From Filosporella fistucella (Eukaryota > Ascomycota > Leotiomycetes > Helotiales), in the NCBI GenBank assembly GCA_030077755.1, contig JAQJZZ010000011.1:3100001-3164000 (forward strand): a stretch of 64,000 nt of DNA. The letters are read 5' to 3'. Below the pieces are notes generated by a model, which saw nothing but the letters and a program-made list of their open reading frames with translations, was not told the origin of the DNA and did no database searches. Positions 1 through 12,092 of the stretch are shown piece after piece. Every line of letters begins with the position of its first letter. Position 1 is the stretch's first letter. A program made the translations under genes and the position numbers.

Positions 1-39
1 GATTGCCCTGCAGATGATGTCGTTTGAAGCCATACCGGG

Positions 40-960
40 CGGGCGCTAAGCTCGCGTTCACGTACATATATTCAATGGCCAGAGTGTTCTTTATGTGATA
101 TTGTTGAGAGCCATTTAAGGAGGGTGCTACACTCGCGTTCACAACGCCTGTCCTTAATGACCGGAAACCCTTTTGGATGATATCGTTGAAAGATATTCCC
201 AGAAAGTGCTTATCACTTCCTGTCCTTGGTGACCGGAACATATCTTACATGTTGTCGGTGAGAGCTTTTCCTGATTGATGCTGAGCTTCCGTTCACAAGC
301 TCTATGCTTGATGATTGGAAAACTGTTCAGTTGAGATTCTGATGGCTAGTCGAGGCGCCGGGCTCGCGTTCACGACTTTTGTCCTCGATGACCGGAATAT
401 TCTTCAGGAGGGATTCAAGAAGCTTTGTGGACGCAGATTGTGCAAAGGTTCACGAGGTTTGTCGCAGTTACCCGGAATGTACCCTACATGAGCCTTTTGG
501 CGATTCAGATATAATTGCTAAGCTTGCGTTCACACATCTTGTCTCAATCACCGGAGTACTTTGGATGAGGCTCTGGCAGCCGTTCACAACTATAGCTGTC
601 CTTAGTGGCGGAAGTATCTTCAGATGACAATTATGAGAATTCATTCAGTGTGACATCTGAGATCGAGTTCACGACTCTTTACCAGAAATTTATTTGCACA
701 TGCCTGGCATGAGGTCCAAATGAGATTCCCAGGAGTGAGCCAGGTTCTGCGTACACCTTTCTATTGTTCAGGACTCAAGTAGTTGATGACCGGGTTCTTT
801 TCTGATTATGAAAGCTTGTCGTCGCAAGTGCTGAGACAACGTTCACAATGTTGCTGTTCTGCTCTGGAGTCACGCCTTTGATAATCGGAACTTATCCAGA
901 TGGAATTGACGGAGGCCGTTCACAGCGGTGGCTGATTTTCCCGTTCACTATGCTATTGAG
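40..960. repeat. Degenerate minisatellite, unit about 70-80 bp
   Basis: About a dozen diverged copies of one unit follow each other. Each begins near CTCGCGTTCAC and continues, some 15-20 bases on, into a block like TGTCCTTGATGACCGGAA. Anchors are visible near positions 52, 131, 288, 363, 520, 580, 664, 838 and 917. The copies differ by many substitutions and small indels, so the array is old. No reading frame runs through the copies, so I treat it as non-coding. Confidence 0.75.
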
Positions 961-1544
961 TCTGCCCCGAATGGTGCTCAGTCAAAATGATACATCATAG
1001 GAGTCCGTCGCGATCATCGTTTCGTCCATAGCCTGAGATTTTCTTGATGAATTGTTTCCGCCTGGATGTTGAGATTCTGTTCACACGCCACAGGGTTTCT
1101 CCAAGTCATAGGCAAGGCAGTAATTAATAATTGGTTTGGGATCACTCTCTTCCCACTCAATCAGCTGTACTCTATTGTTCTCAATTGAATTGTACACCAT
1201 GAACCACACATAAAAAGCGGGTGGTGCAGTGGCTTTGGTACAATGAAAGTTCTTGGAAGTGAACAACTTGCCTGGACAGGGTCAATTTTTGATATTTGAA
1301 AGAATTTGATTCTTGCTATTGCCGAACATTTGCTGAAAGTAGACAGGAAAATCTATGCTGGGTTTCTGTTATATTTGTAGCGAACTGATGCGTGAAAGAT
1401 AGTATAGGAAGTGGGACCCTGTGGAGTTGAGAACATTTCTAAACTGGGAAAGGTGCACTTGAGATTTACCATATCTGAGCCTACCATCACAAGGCTAAAT
1501 GTGTTGTTAAGTCCATGAGTAGAGAAGCCGTAAACTCGAGGCAA

Positions 1545-1737
1545 TATACATTCTAGGAAGGCGTTGAGTGCGGAGAATTATAGGTGTTTTCAGACGATTA
1601 GAGGGAGGGGAGTATTGGGACGCGATGTATTTGAGGTAGTATACATTAGAGGAAAGTTTTGGTTGCGGAGAACTTGGAAGTGTATTCAGACGATTGGATA
1701 AAGGAGCATTCGGGACGCAATGTATGTGAGGAAGTAT
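1545..1737. repeat. Two diverged copies of a ~95-bp tandem repeat
   Basis: Copy one starts at 1545 and copy two at 1640, both with TATACATT. Both contain TGCGGAGAA, then TTCAGACGATT, then GGGACGC followed by ATGTAT and a GAGG box. Partial further matches occur before 1545 (AGAGAAGCCGTAAACTCGAGG) and after 1737, so the original array was probably longer. No gene is seen between 960 and 2097. Confidence 0.6.
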
Positions 1738-2097
1738 GAACTTGAGGATTCGATGATTTGAGAAAGGCAGTACTTGAGCAATTACAAAACAAGGAATTGC
1801 TAGTGTATCAATCACAATTTGAGGAAGGCGTAACTCGAGAACATTCTATGACTATCTTATAACTAGTAAACACCTAGGCTCTACCTTGATCAGCTTGCCT
1901 AGCAAGGTTGACATTCATTGTTTTCGCAGGTAGATGGTAACTTCTTAATTCGTCACAACGAATTCATTTTTCCGCGAAAGTAAACAATCTTCACAACACC
2001 ATATCAACAAATTACAACAATATGTCCAATCCATCCCATCACTTTTAAGGTGCGTTTGAGATATATGAGAAATAGATATTTATAAGCTATCGATCCA

Positions 2098-2980
2098 TTA
2101 TCCCACAAGTGACACATGCACACTTTTGATCTTGCACACAATTTCGCCTTTCTCATCCATGCTAGCTGACTTTAATAGATGACGAAACGAAGGCAGAAAA
2201 ACGTGAGTAATGCTTTCTGCGCATCGGAAGAGCGTATAGCTTGGGATATCTGTTGATTTATATATTTCTAGGATGATGGTAGCCGGAAGAGATCCAAAAC
2301 TGTATGTCCCCTTCGTGAACTCGACAGTTGGTACTCGTAAGTCGAACGATTCTAATAAAATTTGTGATAGGAAGATGGCAAATTCATCAGAAAGAAGTCT
2401 AGTAAGGTTGGCAAGCAGAAGAATGGTGCCAGAGCCGTGAATGAAATGATCAATTTCGATGATCCGAAGATTCAAGAATATTGCCGTATGATGAAGGAGG
2501 CAGGATACAAAGGCTCAATTCCTGTCGAATAGAGAGGTAGTGTAATGGGCTTGACAACCACCAGCTTATTGCTCTTGCGGAGAAGTTTATTTTGGTATGG
2601 ATGATATGTGTGTATCTGCCTGTTAGAAAGCAACGGTATGGCTTATCACTACCCTGGTTTTCATACATGAAACTCATGGGGTGGTAATGTTGTAGCTAGA
2701 GGCAAGTCCTTCTACTTTCCATTCAAGTTTTATTTGTGGCTCGATGAATATGTTTATATTTCCACATCTTCTCTGCTCACCAAGAAAGACGTTTGACTGG
2801 TCCACCTGCGTCCAGGCCCAGACTTCGCGATCACCCCTGAAGAATATTGTAACCGAGCCCCTGAAGCGATATCCAGGGCGAAGAAGCAATAAGGCCCACA
2901 AATTCTGCACCAGATTTCTTGCATTTGTTAATCCAAGAACAGAGCTCAGTCAGTCGACAGTGGAAGTGTCACTGACTTTT
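2098..2980 (-). pseudogene. Decayed or unresolved protein-coding remnant
   Basis: Three open segments in different frames follow each other on the minus strand (about 2980-2674, 2677-2450 and 2475-2098). The first reads like genuine protein, with a hydrophobic stretch near NLWALLLLRPGYRF and a charged, Trp-rich part (DREVWAWTQ). None starts with a convincing ATG. I found no splice model that joins them cleanly. The family is not recognised. It is either a gene with several introns that I cannot place or a degraded copy. Confidence 0.3.
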
Positions 2981-3998
2981 TGAGCTTCTTGCCTGGCAAT
3001 TTGAAAAAGGGCATTTCAAAGAAAATCCTATGTTGAGAGCCAGCGTGACTGACTATGGCCATAGCCACCACCTACGCCATTTTTTATTTTTCCAGACAAA
3101 GTTTGTCTCACCGATATTTGACTTTCGCCCTGTTACTCTGTGGAAGTATAATAGAAATTCAATATATATCCGCTTATATCGAAGACCTCAGCATAGATCG
3201 CAATTAGACTTTTCTAACTTTGATTTTGGTGTTGTCAGCGCAAATTCGTCCAGGGATATTCCACCCACGCTGCAGCCTGACGTCCTCCTCACCGACCTGC
3301 ATGGGACTGCTGCACACAACCTGTGCAAACTTGAACCGAACGCTGAAGCTTGGAAACCGTTTATTTCCAAGACATCTGACTCTTCTTCCTTCTAACCTCC
3401 TTCTATGCTTCTGCCGATGGATGCCAGATCTTCCTGTCCACGATACGAATCCGTACACAGCCCCGGAAACCGGGCGCTTGATTCTAAATCGTCTGGGGAT
3501 CGTGTTTGCCGGCTTGAGGCTTCATCGTAAGTTCGTGTCAGCCGGTCAATAGTTGGTGCTGGCGCCATTTAGGCAGCGAACAATCATTGCCACTATGTTA
3601 TGCTTTCAATTACTCACCTTCTCGGTGAGCAAAAGACTCAAGGTTGAGGCTCTGCTCAGCCTCATAATTGTTGCTGATTGCAAAGAATTTCCAGGGCAAG
3701 CGACATCCTAGTCGGTGAGATGCTGGGGTAAGGCGGTTCTGGAGGGGTGTTAATGACAGGTATTTGTTGAGATGGTCCAGGGTCTCGACATACGAGGGGC
3801 ATCTTGGCCGAGAAGAGGGGCTTGAACGATGTCATTGTACTGAGCCTGGTCAGACCGAGTGAGTCTACATAAATGCCTTGTCATTCCCAACTCTTGTTTG
3901 AGTCAATATCAAATCTGCCTCTCTGTCCTCACGAGCTCTATATCTTCAACTCCACTCTAAGACCTCAATTCCACACTCATCAAATCACAAAACTCAAA
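2981..3998. other. Spacer, no supported gene
   Basis: Several short frames overlap on both strands but none has a recognisable domain or a consistent start. The last 150 bases are rich in CT and CAA, as in fungal 5' leaders, and probably serve the small gene that starts at 3999. Confidence 0.5.
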
Positions 3999-4235
3999 AT
4001 GTGTCTCTTTTCATCCCCAAAGAAGCACCACAAACATCACCGATATGTCGAGGAGGTTTATGTCGCTCCAAGACCCGTTTCAAGACATTCTCATCATCAC
4101 CATGGTCATGGAGGGAGAACCTCATATACATCTGTCACCCGAACATCTGCGACACCACGAATGAGCCAGAGTAGCTACCGCCGAAGTGGACCTATTGTCG
4201 TTGAACAGAGACGCAGCACCAGATCTTATCGATAG
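3999..4235 (+). CDS. Small His-rich basic protein, 78 aa, unknown function
   Basis: A single-exon frame starts at an ATG in good context (CTCAAAATGTG). An upstream in-frame ATG at 3873 exists, but the leader it would add is not protein-like. The product is short, basic and rich in His, Ser and Arg. It has an MCLFSSPKKHHKHH N-terminus, a YVEEVYVAPRP box, a HHHHGHGG run near the middle, and ends in EQRRSTRSYR. There is no signal peptide or membrane segment. It resembles a class of small His/Ser/Arg-rich proteins common in filamentous ascomycetes (from memory, not searched). Metal binding by the His runs is possible but not shown. Confidence 0.6.
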   Translation: MCLFSSPKKHHKHHRYVEEVYVAPRPVSRHSHHHHGHGGRTSYTSVTRTSATPRMSQSSYRRSGPIVVEQRRSTRSYR

Positions 4236-5251
4236 ACATCATGTCTAGGAAGGGGTATCGCAGGGTGGATAGAGGGATCGAATTCATGGTTTACGATGAC
4301 GATGACGATAATTGTACTGAATATTGAATGGGCTGGATGGCAATTTGCACTTTATAAGAGGTCGTTTTTGGGCTGGAAAGCAATGGAGTAACGGAGGGAT
4401 GGCATTTTGAGCTAAATTTACGACTTTGTCTTGTATTATCTTTTATTGTTCTATAATTTCATTTCGGGTACACAGCGGAGGAGTCTAGAAATTCAAATAA
4501 GTCACAATCATATCTTCAAATAGAAACCAGCGATTCTCGACTAGCATCTTAGATGCCGTGGTCCTCTCTCCCTGCTCTCGTCTCCACTGTGCATTAACGT
4601 CGGCAGCTTCGAGCCGCAGGGTAGGTTGAAAAGGGGAGAGAATAGAATATCAGCAGATCACATGTGTGCATATAGATCATCACTCTTCAACTCAATTGAG
4701 ACGAAAGATTCCAGATAGGAAACACAATTCAATAATTCCAAACTTGAATAGAGTAGCATCAGTCTAGCGAAATCCTCTTTCAGAAAGGTTCTCATGATCA
4801 GATGGAGGTCGTCATTCTGAGACCCTGAATATAGGTAAACGGAAACTACGTCATCGCACCTTCCAGCCCGCATAGCCCGAAAGAGCTCCATGCCGGTCTC
4901 AAAACCTCCCATTTTCAAACATAAAACAATATCAAGCTGCACCCCCGAATACGCACAGATATTGTAGTTTATATCTTCATCCTGGTCGTTAATTTCCACT
5001 CCCATATCCACTTTTTTGCAAGGTTCGTCTCTCTTTTCCAAAATGCTTCAGATGACGTCGGGTGTTGGCGCTTCGAATGCTATAACATAACAATGGAAGG
5101 AGCTGAGCAGTTCCAGGTTACTCAAAACATTGAGCTTAAGAAACAGAAAACAAAATGTAAGCCAACACTTTTCAAAATGCCCCATTTGCTGCGACGAAGT
5201 CGTGAACGCTCCTCCTCGGAGAAACATAGCCCCTTGAAGCACTTGTCAGGC
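4236..5251. other. Spacer with one doubtful minus-strand frame
   Basis: Between 5005 and 4658 the minus strand holds a frame of about 115 codons starting MGVEINDQDEDIN. Its amino-acid composition is plausible, but it has no recognisable family. It lies in the presumed 5' region of the eisosome gene, transcribed the other way. I do not call it a gene. Confidence 0.3.
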
Positions 5252-6332
5252 ATGCTGTAGATCAAACTGAGCCCTGCTAACTATATTACCCAGGAATCGA
5301 GCACTTTCAATCCGTTCCAACAAGAACGGGACAGGCTCCTCTTCTCGCCATGGATTCAGCCTCAACTCCCTTCGCGGAACTGTCCAACCGGAGCTCAGCA
5401 AGAAGCTATACAACTTGATCAAGACCGAGAACAAGCTGATTCAAAGCTACGAGACTGCAGGAAAAGAACGACTTTCCATTGCAAGCCAACTTTCTGATTG
5501 GGGCGAGGCAACAAATGATGAAGCTGTCAGCGATATTTCCGACAAGATTGGTGTTCTTCTGTCCGAGTTGGGCGAGCAAGAGGATGCATACGCACATAAC
5601 CTTGATGATAGTAGGGCCATCCTGAAGGCGATCCGAAATACTGAGAAAAGTGTGCAACCAAGTAGAGACCATAAGGCAAAGATCACCGACGAAATTGCGA
5701 AGTTGAAGGTTAAGGAGCCGGAAAGTGCAAGGCTTGTTACACTGGAGCAAGAGTTAGTCAGAGCTGAGGCCGAAAATTTGGTTGCGGAAGCACAATTGAC
5801 GAATGTGGTATGTAATGCATCTCTGCTAGGTAATAATTCGTACTGACCTCCACAGACACGACAAAAGATGAAGGAAGCTTATGCCGCTGATTTTGCTGCC
5901 ACTATTGAGCGTGCGGAGAAGCAAATTATTCTCGCAAGACATGGCCGCCGTCTCTTGAACCTTCTCGATGATAGCCCCGTTATCCCAGGCGATCAACGTG
6001 CTTCCTACGAATACACCAACCAAGCTCGTCAAATACTGAACGATGCCGAAGATGACTTGAAGGAATGGCAGCCTGAATTGGAAGATGTTCCATCCCACGC
6101 CAATCTTGATGTCAATCTGATGCCAAGCTCGGGAAGGCAACATCGACAACCTGTTGAAGGCTCCGTCGCTGGGAATGAAAGCGTTATTCACCATGATGCA
6201 GCTACGCAGCAGATTGATGGAAGCAGAGTAAGTAGTGGAACATCAGTTGCTACCGGACCAGCATATACTCCTGGAGCGACATATGCCCCGAGCGAGACTG
6301 AACAGACAGAGGCTTCCCGAGTGGTTGCATAA
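5252..6332 (+). CDS. Eisosome core component, Pil1/Lsp1 family (PilB-like)
   Basis: This is a BAR-domain protein of the Pil1/Lsp1 family, which assembles into eisosomes (furrows) under the plasma membrane. The proposed model is join(5252..5256, 5294..5807, 5856..6332). The frame runs through the family hallmarks: LSDWGEATNDEAVSDISDK, SVQPSRD, then LEQELVRAEAENLVAEAQL, and LLNLLDDSPVIPG. The C-terminus is short and Ser/Thr/Glu-rich. The text resembles PilB-type paralogues more than PilA (SIASQLSDWGE, ARHGRRLL). The 48-nt intron 5808-5855 is secure because the frame resumes at TRQKMKEAY. The first exon is uncertain: it would encode only ATG CT before a 37-nt intron with a GCTAAC branch site. 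Confidence 0.88.
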
Positions 6333-7958
6333 GTGTGCATTCCAAGTCGGTGGATTGAAGGGTTGGGACTCTCATGTATAATTTTCGAATTCTGGGCTCG
6401 TCTATATTTCTCTAGCATGGAGCTTGGTGACTCAGGATTGGTGCTTTATTGGCTTATGGATTCATGAATGATTGAAGCCTATGTGCTTATGTATCGAGTA
6501 ACAATGGCACTACTAAAATATTTCGGTCGTCAAGTTTAGTGTAACTGTGATGATTTTTTGGATCGATGACAACCTCTCTGTTCCAAAACGCTTATTATAT
6601 GCGGCAAGTGCCCTAGAACTGATTGATTCACCAGTTCAATAAATATAGCAGAATCTGTACTTGTACGTTGGATTCGAGGTGCTGGCACGACCTGAAATTT
6701 ATGTCCAAACCAGGTGCATCGGACCCTAGCACTGGCTCAGAAGGTCTGTATAGAAACGTCCACGTCTTCTGTCCTATCATTCTATCAACTCGTATATACT
6801 GGAGCCTGCCTCGTATTCGCATGCTTCGTGCAGGCTCCGTTTGCCTGTCGTTGGATTGGGCAGGACCTCACGTACAGTTTCTGTCATACCTGTGATCAAC
6901 CACCCACTCACCCCACGACTTGTACTTCATCCACATACCCTACCGAGCAACCAGGCCATATCGACGAGTACGTCACCATCTTTACACCAGCTGCGCCAAG
7001 TTTGTGGGGACAAGAATGTATCTCTGGCAAAGATGGAAGAAGGAAATCATACGTCTTGGCAGAGGGACAAGTCGGTTTATATGCTTCTTCCTAAATACTG
7101 CAGCGATCGACTGTCCATGTGTTCAACAGGTCACTAGCTGTTCGATTTGAACCTGGCAAATTAAAGATTTTGGTCTTGATTCTGCGGAATTCGGCGAGCA
7201 AGTGTTCATCAGCTGGGCCATTTCTCGGATGGCAACGCCGCGATGCTTCGAGGTGAGGCGATTGATAGCCACTGACGACAGTCTATCGTCCGATTCTGAA
7301 TCTGAAACTATATTAAACTTCATAGTTTCGTCCCCTCGAGTATATTACCAATTCCCTAATATCTTCTAGCCGAGCATTGAAGTCACGAAGTTTCTATTGA
7401 CTTCAGGCTAAATGTCTGTGGTCAACCTCTCAAGTGGACGATCCCTTCCAAGGTCGATACAACAATGGCACTACAATCAAGCATATACTTCCGCTCCGAC
7501 AATTCTTATTCCCCGCATCCATGTTCCCTTTGGGTCAAGCACGGAAGCAAACAGAATGCCCTACACCAAAACCGTCAGCCATCTGAAGTCGAGACTTGTT
7601 TCCGGCTTCGGCAAATAGTATAGCCTGTTTTGAAGTACAAACGGGGTGAACGGCACTGCACGCGCCGATCTTTCTGGGGTAATGCAAGTAATATATATAT
7701 ACACATGTGTTCAGGGGTTTTGTTCCTTCATTGGTCCGTGGGGTAGGAGCCCTAGAGAAACTCGATTATCATGTGGAGAATAGATGCGGGGAACAGAGCT
7801 TTTCCGAAGGGGTATATTGCAATATACTTCTCTACCTTCTTCCAGATGAGGAAGAGGTGGCGGCTGAAGGGAGTGGTATAAGAATGAACTCCCGTCTCTC
7901 TTCACCGAACTGAACCAGGAACAGAATCAATTGTCGTCGTCAAGCAGAGATTCTCAAT
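6333..7958. other. Spacer and presumed promoter of the CE15 gene
   Basis: Frames of 60-126 codons occur on the plus strand at 6623-7150 and 7412-7618. They overlap one another, have no domain I recognise, and I do not call them genes. The downstream part includes an AT-rich run near 7690. Confidence 0.5.
7877..7882 (+). promoter_or_regulatory. Possible TATA box of the CE15 gene
   Basis: A TATAAG hexamer lies about 80 bases before the ATG at 7959, a usual distance for a fungal TATA element. It rests on sequence and position only. Confidence 0.3.
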
Positions 7959-9137
7959 ATGAAGTACATCTCTTCTCTTCTGCTTCTTGCAGGCCCAGCT
8001 ATCGCGGCTCCATCGATATTGCAACAGCGTGATGGTGCTTGCAGTGTCCCTTCTTCGTTCTCACCAACCACGAATGCGAAACTCCCAGATCCATTCACGT
8101 CTATCAATGGAACCAAGATCACCTCGAAAGCGCAATGGCCTTGTCGACGACAGGAAATTTATGAGTTGTTCCAGAAGTACGAGTTGGGTGATGTGCCTCC
8201 AAAGCCGGAATCAGTGACGGCTACTTTCTCTGGTGGATCATTGTCTGTCAAGGTGACGGATAAGGGAAAGAGTATCTCGTTCTCGGCGAAGATTTCTACG
8301 CCCTCAGGTGGAAAGGCTCCTTACCCTGCTATCATCGGTATTGGAGGTGTCAGCATTCCAGTTCCAAACACAGTTTCCACCATATCTTTTGGCAACGATG
8401 CCATGGCTGCTCAACAGAACAAGGGCTCTCACGGCACCGGTCTCTTCTTCGACCTCTACGGCAAGTCTGCCACCACAGGTGCCCTTGCAGCCTGGGCATG
8501 GGGTGTCTCTCGTCTGATTGACGGCCTCGAGCTCACCACTGGCCACAACATCGACGTTACCAAGCTCGGTGTATCAGGCTGCTCCCGCAACGGCAAAGGT
8601 GCCTTCGTCGTCGGTGCCCTCGAGCCCCGTATCGCTCTCACTATCCCCCAAGAATCCGGCTCCGGTGGAGCAGCCTGCTGGCGTATCTCCGACTCCCAAA
8701 AGGCAGCTGGAAAGAACATCCAGACAGCCGGCGAAATCATCGGCGAGAACGCCTGGTTCGGAACCCCATTCAACAACATGGCTACCAAAGTCACCACTCT
8801 CCCCATCGACCACCACGAGCTCGCCGCCCTCGTCGCTCCACGCGGTCTCTTCGCCATCGAAAACGATATCGATTGGCTCGGTCCGGTTTCCACTACTGCT
8901 TGCATGCAAGTTGGTCAACTCGTCTATAAGGCTCTCGGCGCACCAGAGGCATTCGGTTTCTCGCTTGTGGGAGGACATTCCCATTGTCAGTTCCCAAGTA
9001 GCCAACAGGCGGATCTTACGGCATTTATTAATAAGTATCTCTTTGGTACGGGCAGTACCGGGGTGGTGTCTAAGAGTGTTACGTCGCCTACTTTGAGCAC
9101 ATATTATGATTGGACGGTGCCTGATTTGTCGACCTAG
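7959..9137 (+). CDS. Glucuronoyl esterase, CE15 (4-O-methyl-glucuronoyl methylesterase)
   Basis: This enzyme is expected to cleave ester bonds between lignin alcohols and 4-O-methyl-glucuronic acid side chains of xylan, outside the cell. It is a single exon of 392 aa. A signal peptide covers residues 1-17 (MKYISSLLLLAGPAIAA). The nucleophile motif GCSRNGKGA gives Ser209, the IPQESGSGG motif gives Glu232, and GGHSHCQFP gives His342. The Ser-Glu (23) and Ser-His (133) spacings equal those of characterised enzymes such as Trichoderma reesei Cip2. The protein has the catalytic domain only, with no CBM1. The 3' end of the coding region is strongly GC-enriched at third positions. Confidence 0.95.
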   Translation: MKYISSLLLLAGPAIAAPSILQQRDGACSVPSSFSPTTNAKLPDPFTSINGTKITSKAQWPCRRQEIYELFQKYELGDVPPKPESVTATFSGGSLSVKVTDKGKSISFSAKISTPSGGKAPYPAIIGIGGVSIPVPNTVSTISFGNDAMAAQQNKGSHGTGLFFDLYGKSATTGALAAWAWGVSRLIDGLELTTGHNIDVTKLGVSGCSRNGKGAFVVGALEPRIALTIPQESGSGGAACWRISDSQKAAGKNIQTAGEIIGENAWFGTPFNNMATKVTTLPIDHHELAALVAPRGLFAIENDIDWLGPVSTTACMQVGQLVYKALGAPEAFGFSLVGGHSHCQFPSSQQADLTAFINKYLFGTGSTGVVSKSVTSPTLSTYYDWTVPDLST

Positions 9138-12092
9138 AATGAATTTGAAGGGAAGGGGAGGAATTTGTATATATTTTGCTGTGAGAGGGATCAGAGGAGG
9201 GTGAGAGATGATTGATGTAGGAAATACATACTTGAATATGAATATATATTTCTTTCATGGTAGACTACTCGTCTCTTAAATAATTTGTCGTGTAACAATA
9301 TGTCCCTCTTTTGTTGAGGGGTTTCAGAGTGGGGATTTGTGAGCTATATGCGGCCTCTTCTCCACGAGTTCGTCGCGATATACTGTATCATGTCGTAGAG
9401 ACGGTGATCCGAAGGAGACCATTACCATGGCGCTACATCAGGTATGTGTCTCTGAATGTGTCAAGATACTTTGACAATGATAGGGAAAATGCTCTTAGCT
9501 TGCTTCCAACGAAAAATATGCTTCGACTTCGATAATTCGAACGAGCGCATTCGAGGCAGGACACGAACCCAATTGCCCCTTTCTCGGGGATACAATTGTT
9601 TCTGAAATGGAGGCATTTGGCAAATGCTCTAAGCCCAATTTATTATCCTCTGTGCATTAATATGGGCATGCTGAATCGCAAAGTGCGATCTTTGGGGTCA
9701 AGTTTCTTAGTAATGCACTATCGATGAGACTCAAACCAACGATATCGCTCGACGCGAGTTGTCAAGCATCTTATTACGGCGTGAAAAGGCACTCAATAAA
9801 TTGATACGCACTCAGTGAAGAGTCTCCACTAAATACTGCGAGTGGAAGCGCTAGGCAGAGATTTGAGAGGTGAGCTATCATCGCAGAATGACCCCAGCAA
9901 GAGGCCCAACATAAAGAATTTGTCGGCGACTATTCTACCAAACACGCCGTGCTGTCATCTGGGAACCTGATCGATATGCAGATTCGAGAAGCCAAGCAGC
10001 CGACTCCGGCGACACGGCGACTTTTCCATTGATTCCTTCAATTCATCAAGAGGGACAACGTGGCTGTACAGCCAAGACACCGTACCTGAGTGGCGAGCTG
10101 GTGCAATCTCACTATTTCGAATGTTTGCACGCCATAATTGCTTGCATTGCATATGTGCTGCCGTGCAGACTTCCTAAAACATGAGAAGGGAAGTCGGGTA
10201 ATATCTTTCCCCTGCAGTGTTACCAAAATACGATGGTATGGTCGTAAGAAGAGCCAACAACCAGAATCTCGGGTCGGGAATCAGCCCACTTAGGTAGCTA
10301 CGCCGCTGGCGACCAAATTATTTCATAATCTTGTTGAATGATGGATAGAAAATGATTCGCTGAGTTTTGAGCATAGGTGTTCTAACAGGAAAAGATTTGG
10401 CAAAAAAAGAATAACGGCCAGAGCAGAAAAATGACTAACGGGAAATTGTGTAGTTTTGGCTCGTAAGAGTTGTTGGCCCCTGAGCATTTTTAGTACACCT
10501 CGTACCAGAGAAAATCTCGCAACCGGCATCCGAAGAATAGCACAAATCTTATTCAATGTACAATTTGGACAATCCGGGTGTATGAACAAACCGAACCGGA
10601 TTCGACTCTTTGACTCCATTCAAGTTGCACAGCCACTGAGTGGACGACTTGGCCACTTGGAAGTTTTTGAAGATTGTTGACGATCTCCACACACATGGCT
10701 CTCTCCACAATCAAAAATAGAGCGGACTAAGCTTCTAGTGCCGGGAGGCATTGAGATTCAACCGAGGGAACCATGTTTGTTGACGATTGTAAAGTAAGAG
10801 CGAGAGAAAGGTTTAGACTACAACCTCGCACCGAATTAGAAGCGTAACATGATGAGAATATCGTGTTGGTTTCTTGCCAAAAAAGCAAGCCTGGCAGGGC
10901 ATTAACTTGTACCCCTTTCGGCATATAAATGCGCAGCGCAGCTACACGTGATGAAACGCTGATCTTCAGGGAGTACTTGGTGGGTAGATTCAGGGTTCTG
11001 ACAGCGCACCCTTGGCAGGTTGAATGCACGCCAATTACGACGCTGCAGGGCTGCTGATCCTGGAGGAGAAAAATAGATTGAAAGAATGACGCAACAAGGA
11101 ACGAGGAGAATATGAGTTCAATCGAGTGCTGAGAAGTTCTCGACGACCCCACCATTTACACGTCCACCTCCGCCTCTAGAATCTGGGAATAGAATCATTT
11201 TTCTGAATTGAGCAGTCAGAAAGGACGGCAACTGCAGTCATCATCTCATCAGAGTCATCTGTCCTTCAGCTATTGCGCCATCCTTTGAAAACAGTGCCAA
11301 ATTGGCCCAATTTCACGCCTCTTCCTTCACGCATCAGCAACATTGGGTCGCTAAAGGAACAATAACCTCAGCTCCGAGACATTACCTCAAAACACCACCA
11401 AAGAACAGACAGACCACAACACAGCACGAGCAGGCCTATGAAATTCCTGTCATTTACCCCTCCAATCACACCAATATTGTCGACAACGTTGACACTCAAC
11501 TCAGCCTCACTTTGGTCTGGTCTGCCTGCCAACTCATCAAGCTTAATTATCCAGACCCAGCGTTTCGGTCAACAGCTCCCACCCTTGGAATAAACACCAT
11601 CCCTTTACGTGGTGATGGGATCCTGCAGGCAACAAACACTTCAGATGAACTAGAAACTACGCCGCACGAAGGATCGCACGTTAACAAAATTCTTTGCTTT
11701 CATTCTCTTCTTACTTTTCACCTAGTCATCTTCCTCGGATTCTGCCTGACACGTCCTTCTCACTACGTGCCATCTGCCGGAGTGAACTGATATCCGCAGA
11801 TCCGTATTCTCTTTTCCTATCACGCAACACGAAAAACACGCTCCTTTCAAGCTTTGAATACCCGCAGACCGGGATCTGCGAATATCTCTACGTAGTCTCC
11901 GCGCGACTTGTTGACGATTCACGGGTCTCAGTACCGGATTGAGGAGCCGGGTCGCTTTTGCACTTATTTGTTCTTGACATTTACTCAACAAGCAGTCCAC
12001 TCGAAACATCCCCACCAGCTAACGCGCGTCACAACAACTCTCGCTGTTAGACAACACTGGGATTTCCCAGCACCAGCGGATCCACATAGCAA
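9138..12092. other. Spacer, no supported gene
   Basis: Nothing recognisable lies between 9138 and about 11200. A minus-strand frame of 142 codons at 11155-10727 (starting MVGSSRTSQ) has no known family and is doubtful. From about 11220 to 12092 the plus strand is rich in C and T with many CAA motifs. That is typical of a long leader or promoter for the next gene. Confidence 0.5.

Noticed and set aside
379..627. 82-codon plus-strand frame
   Set aside because: It lies entirely inside the degenerate minisatellite and begins mid-unit, so it is a chance frame.
9540..9600. tRNA-like 3' end on the minus strand (GGGTTCGTGTCCTGCC)
   Set aside because: The T-loop lacks the near-invariant A58 and no acceptor or anticodon arm can be folded around it.
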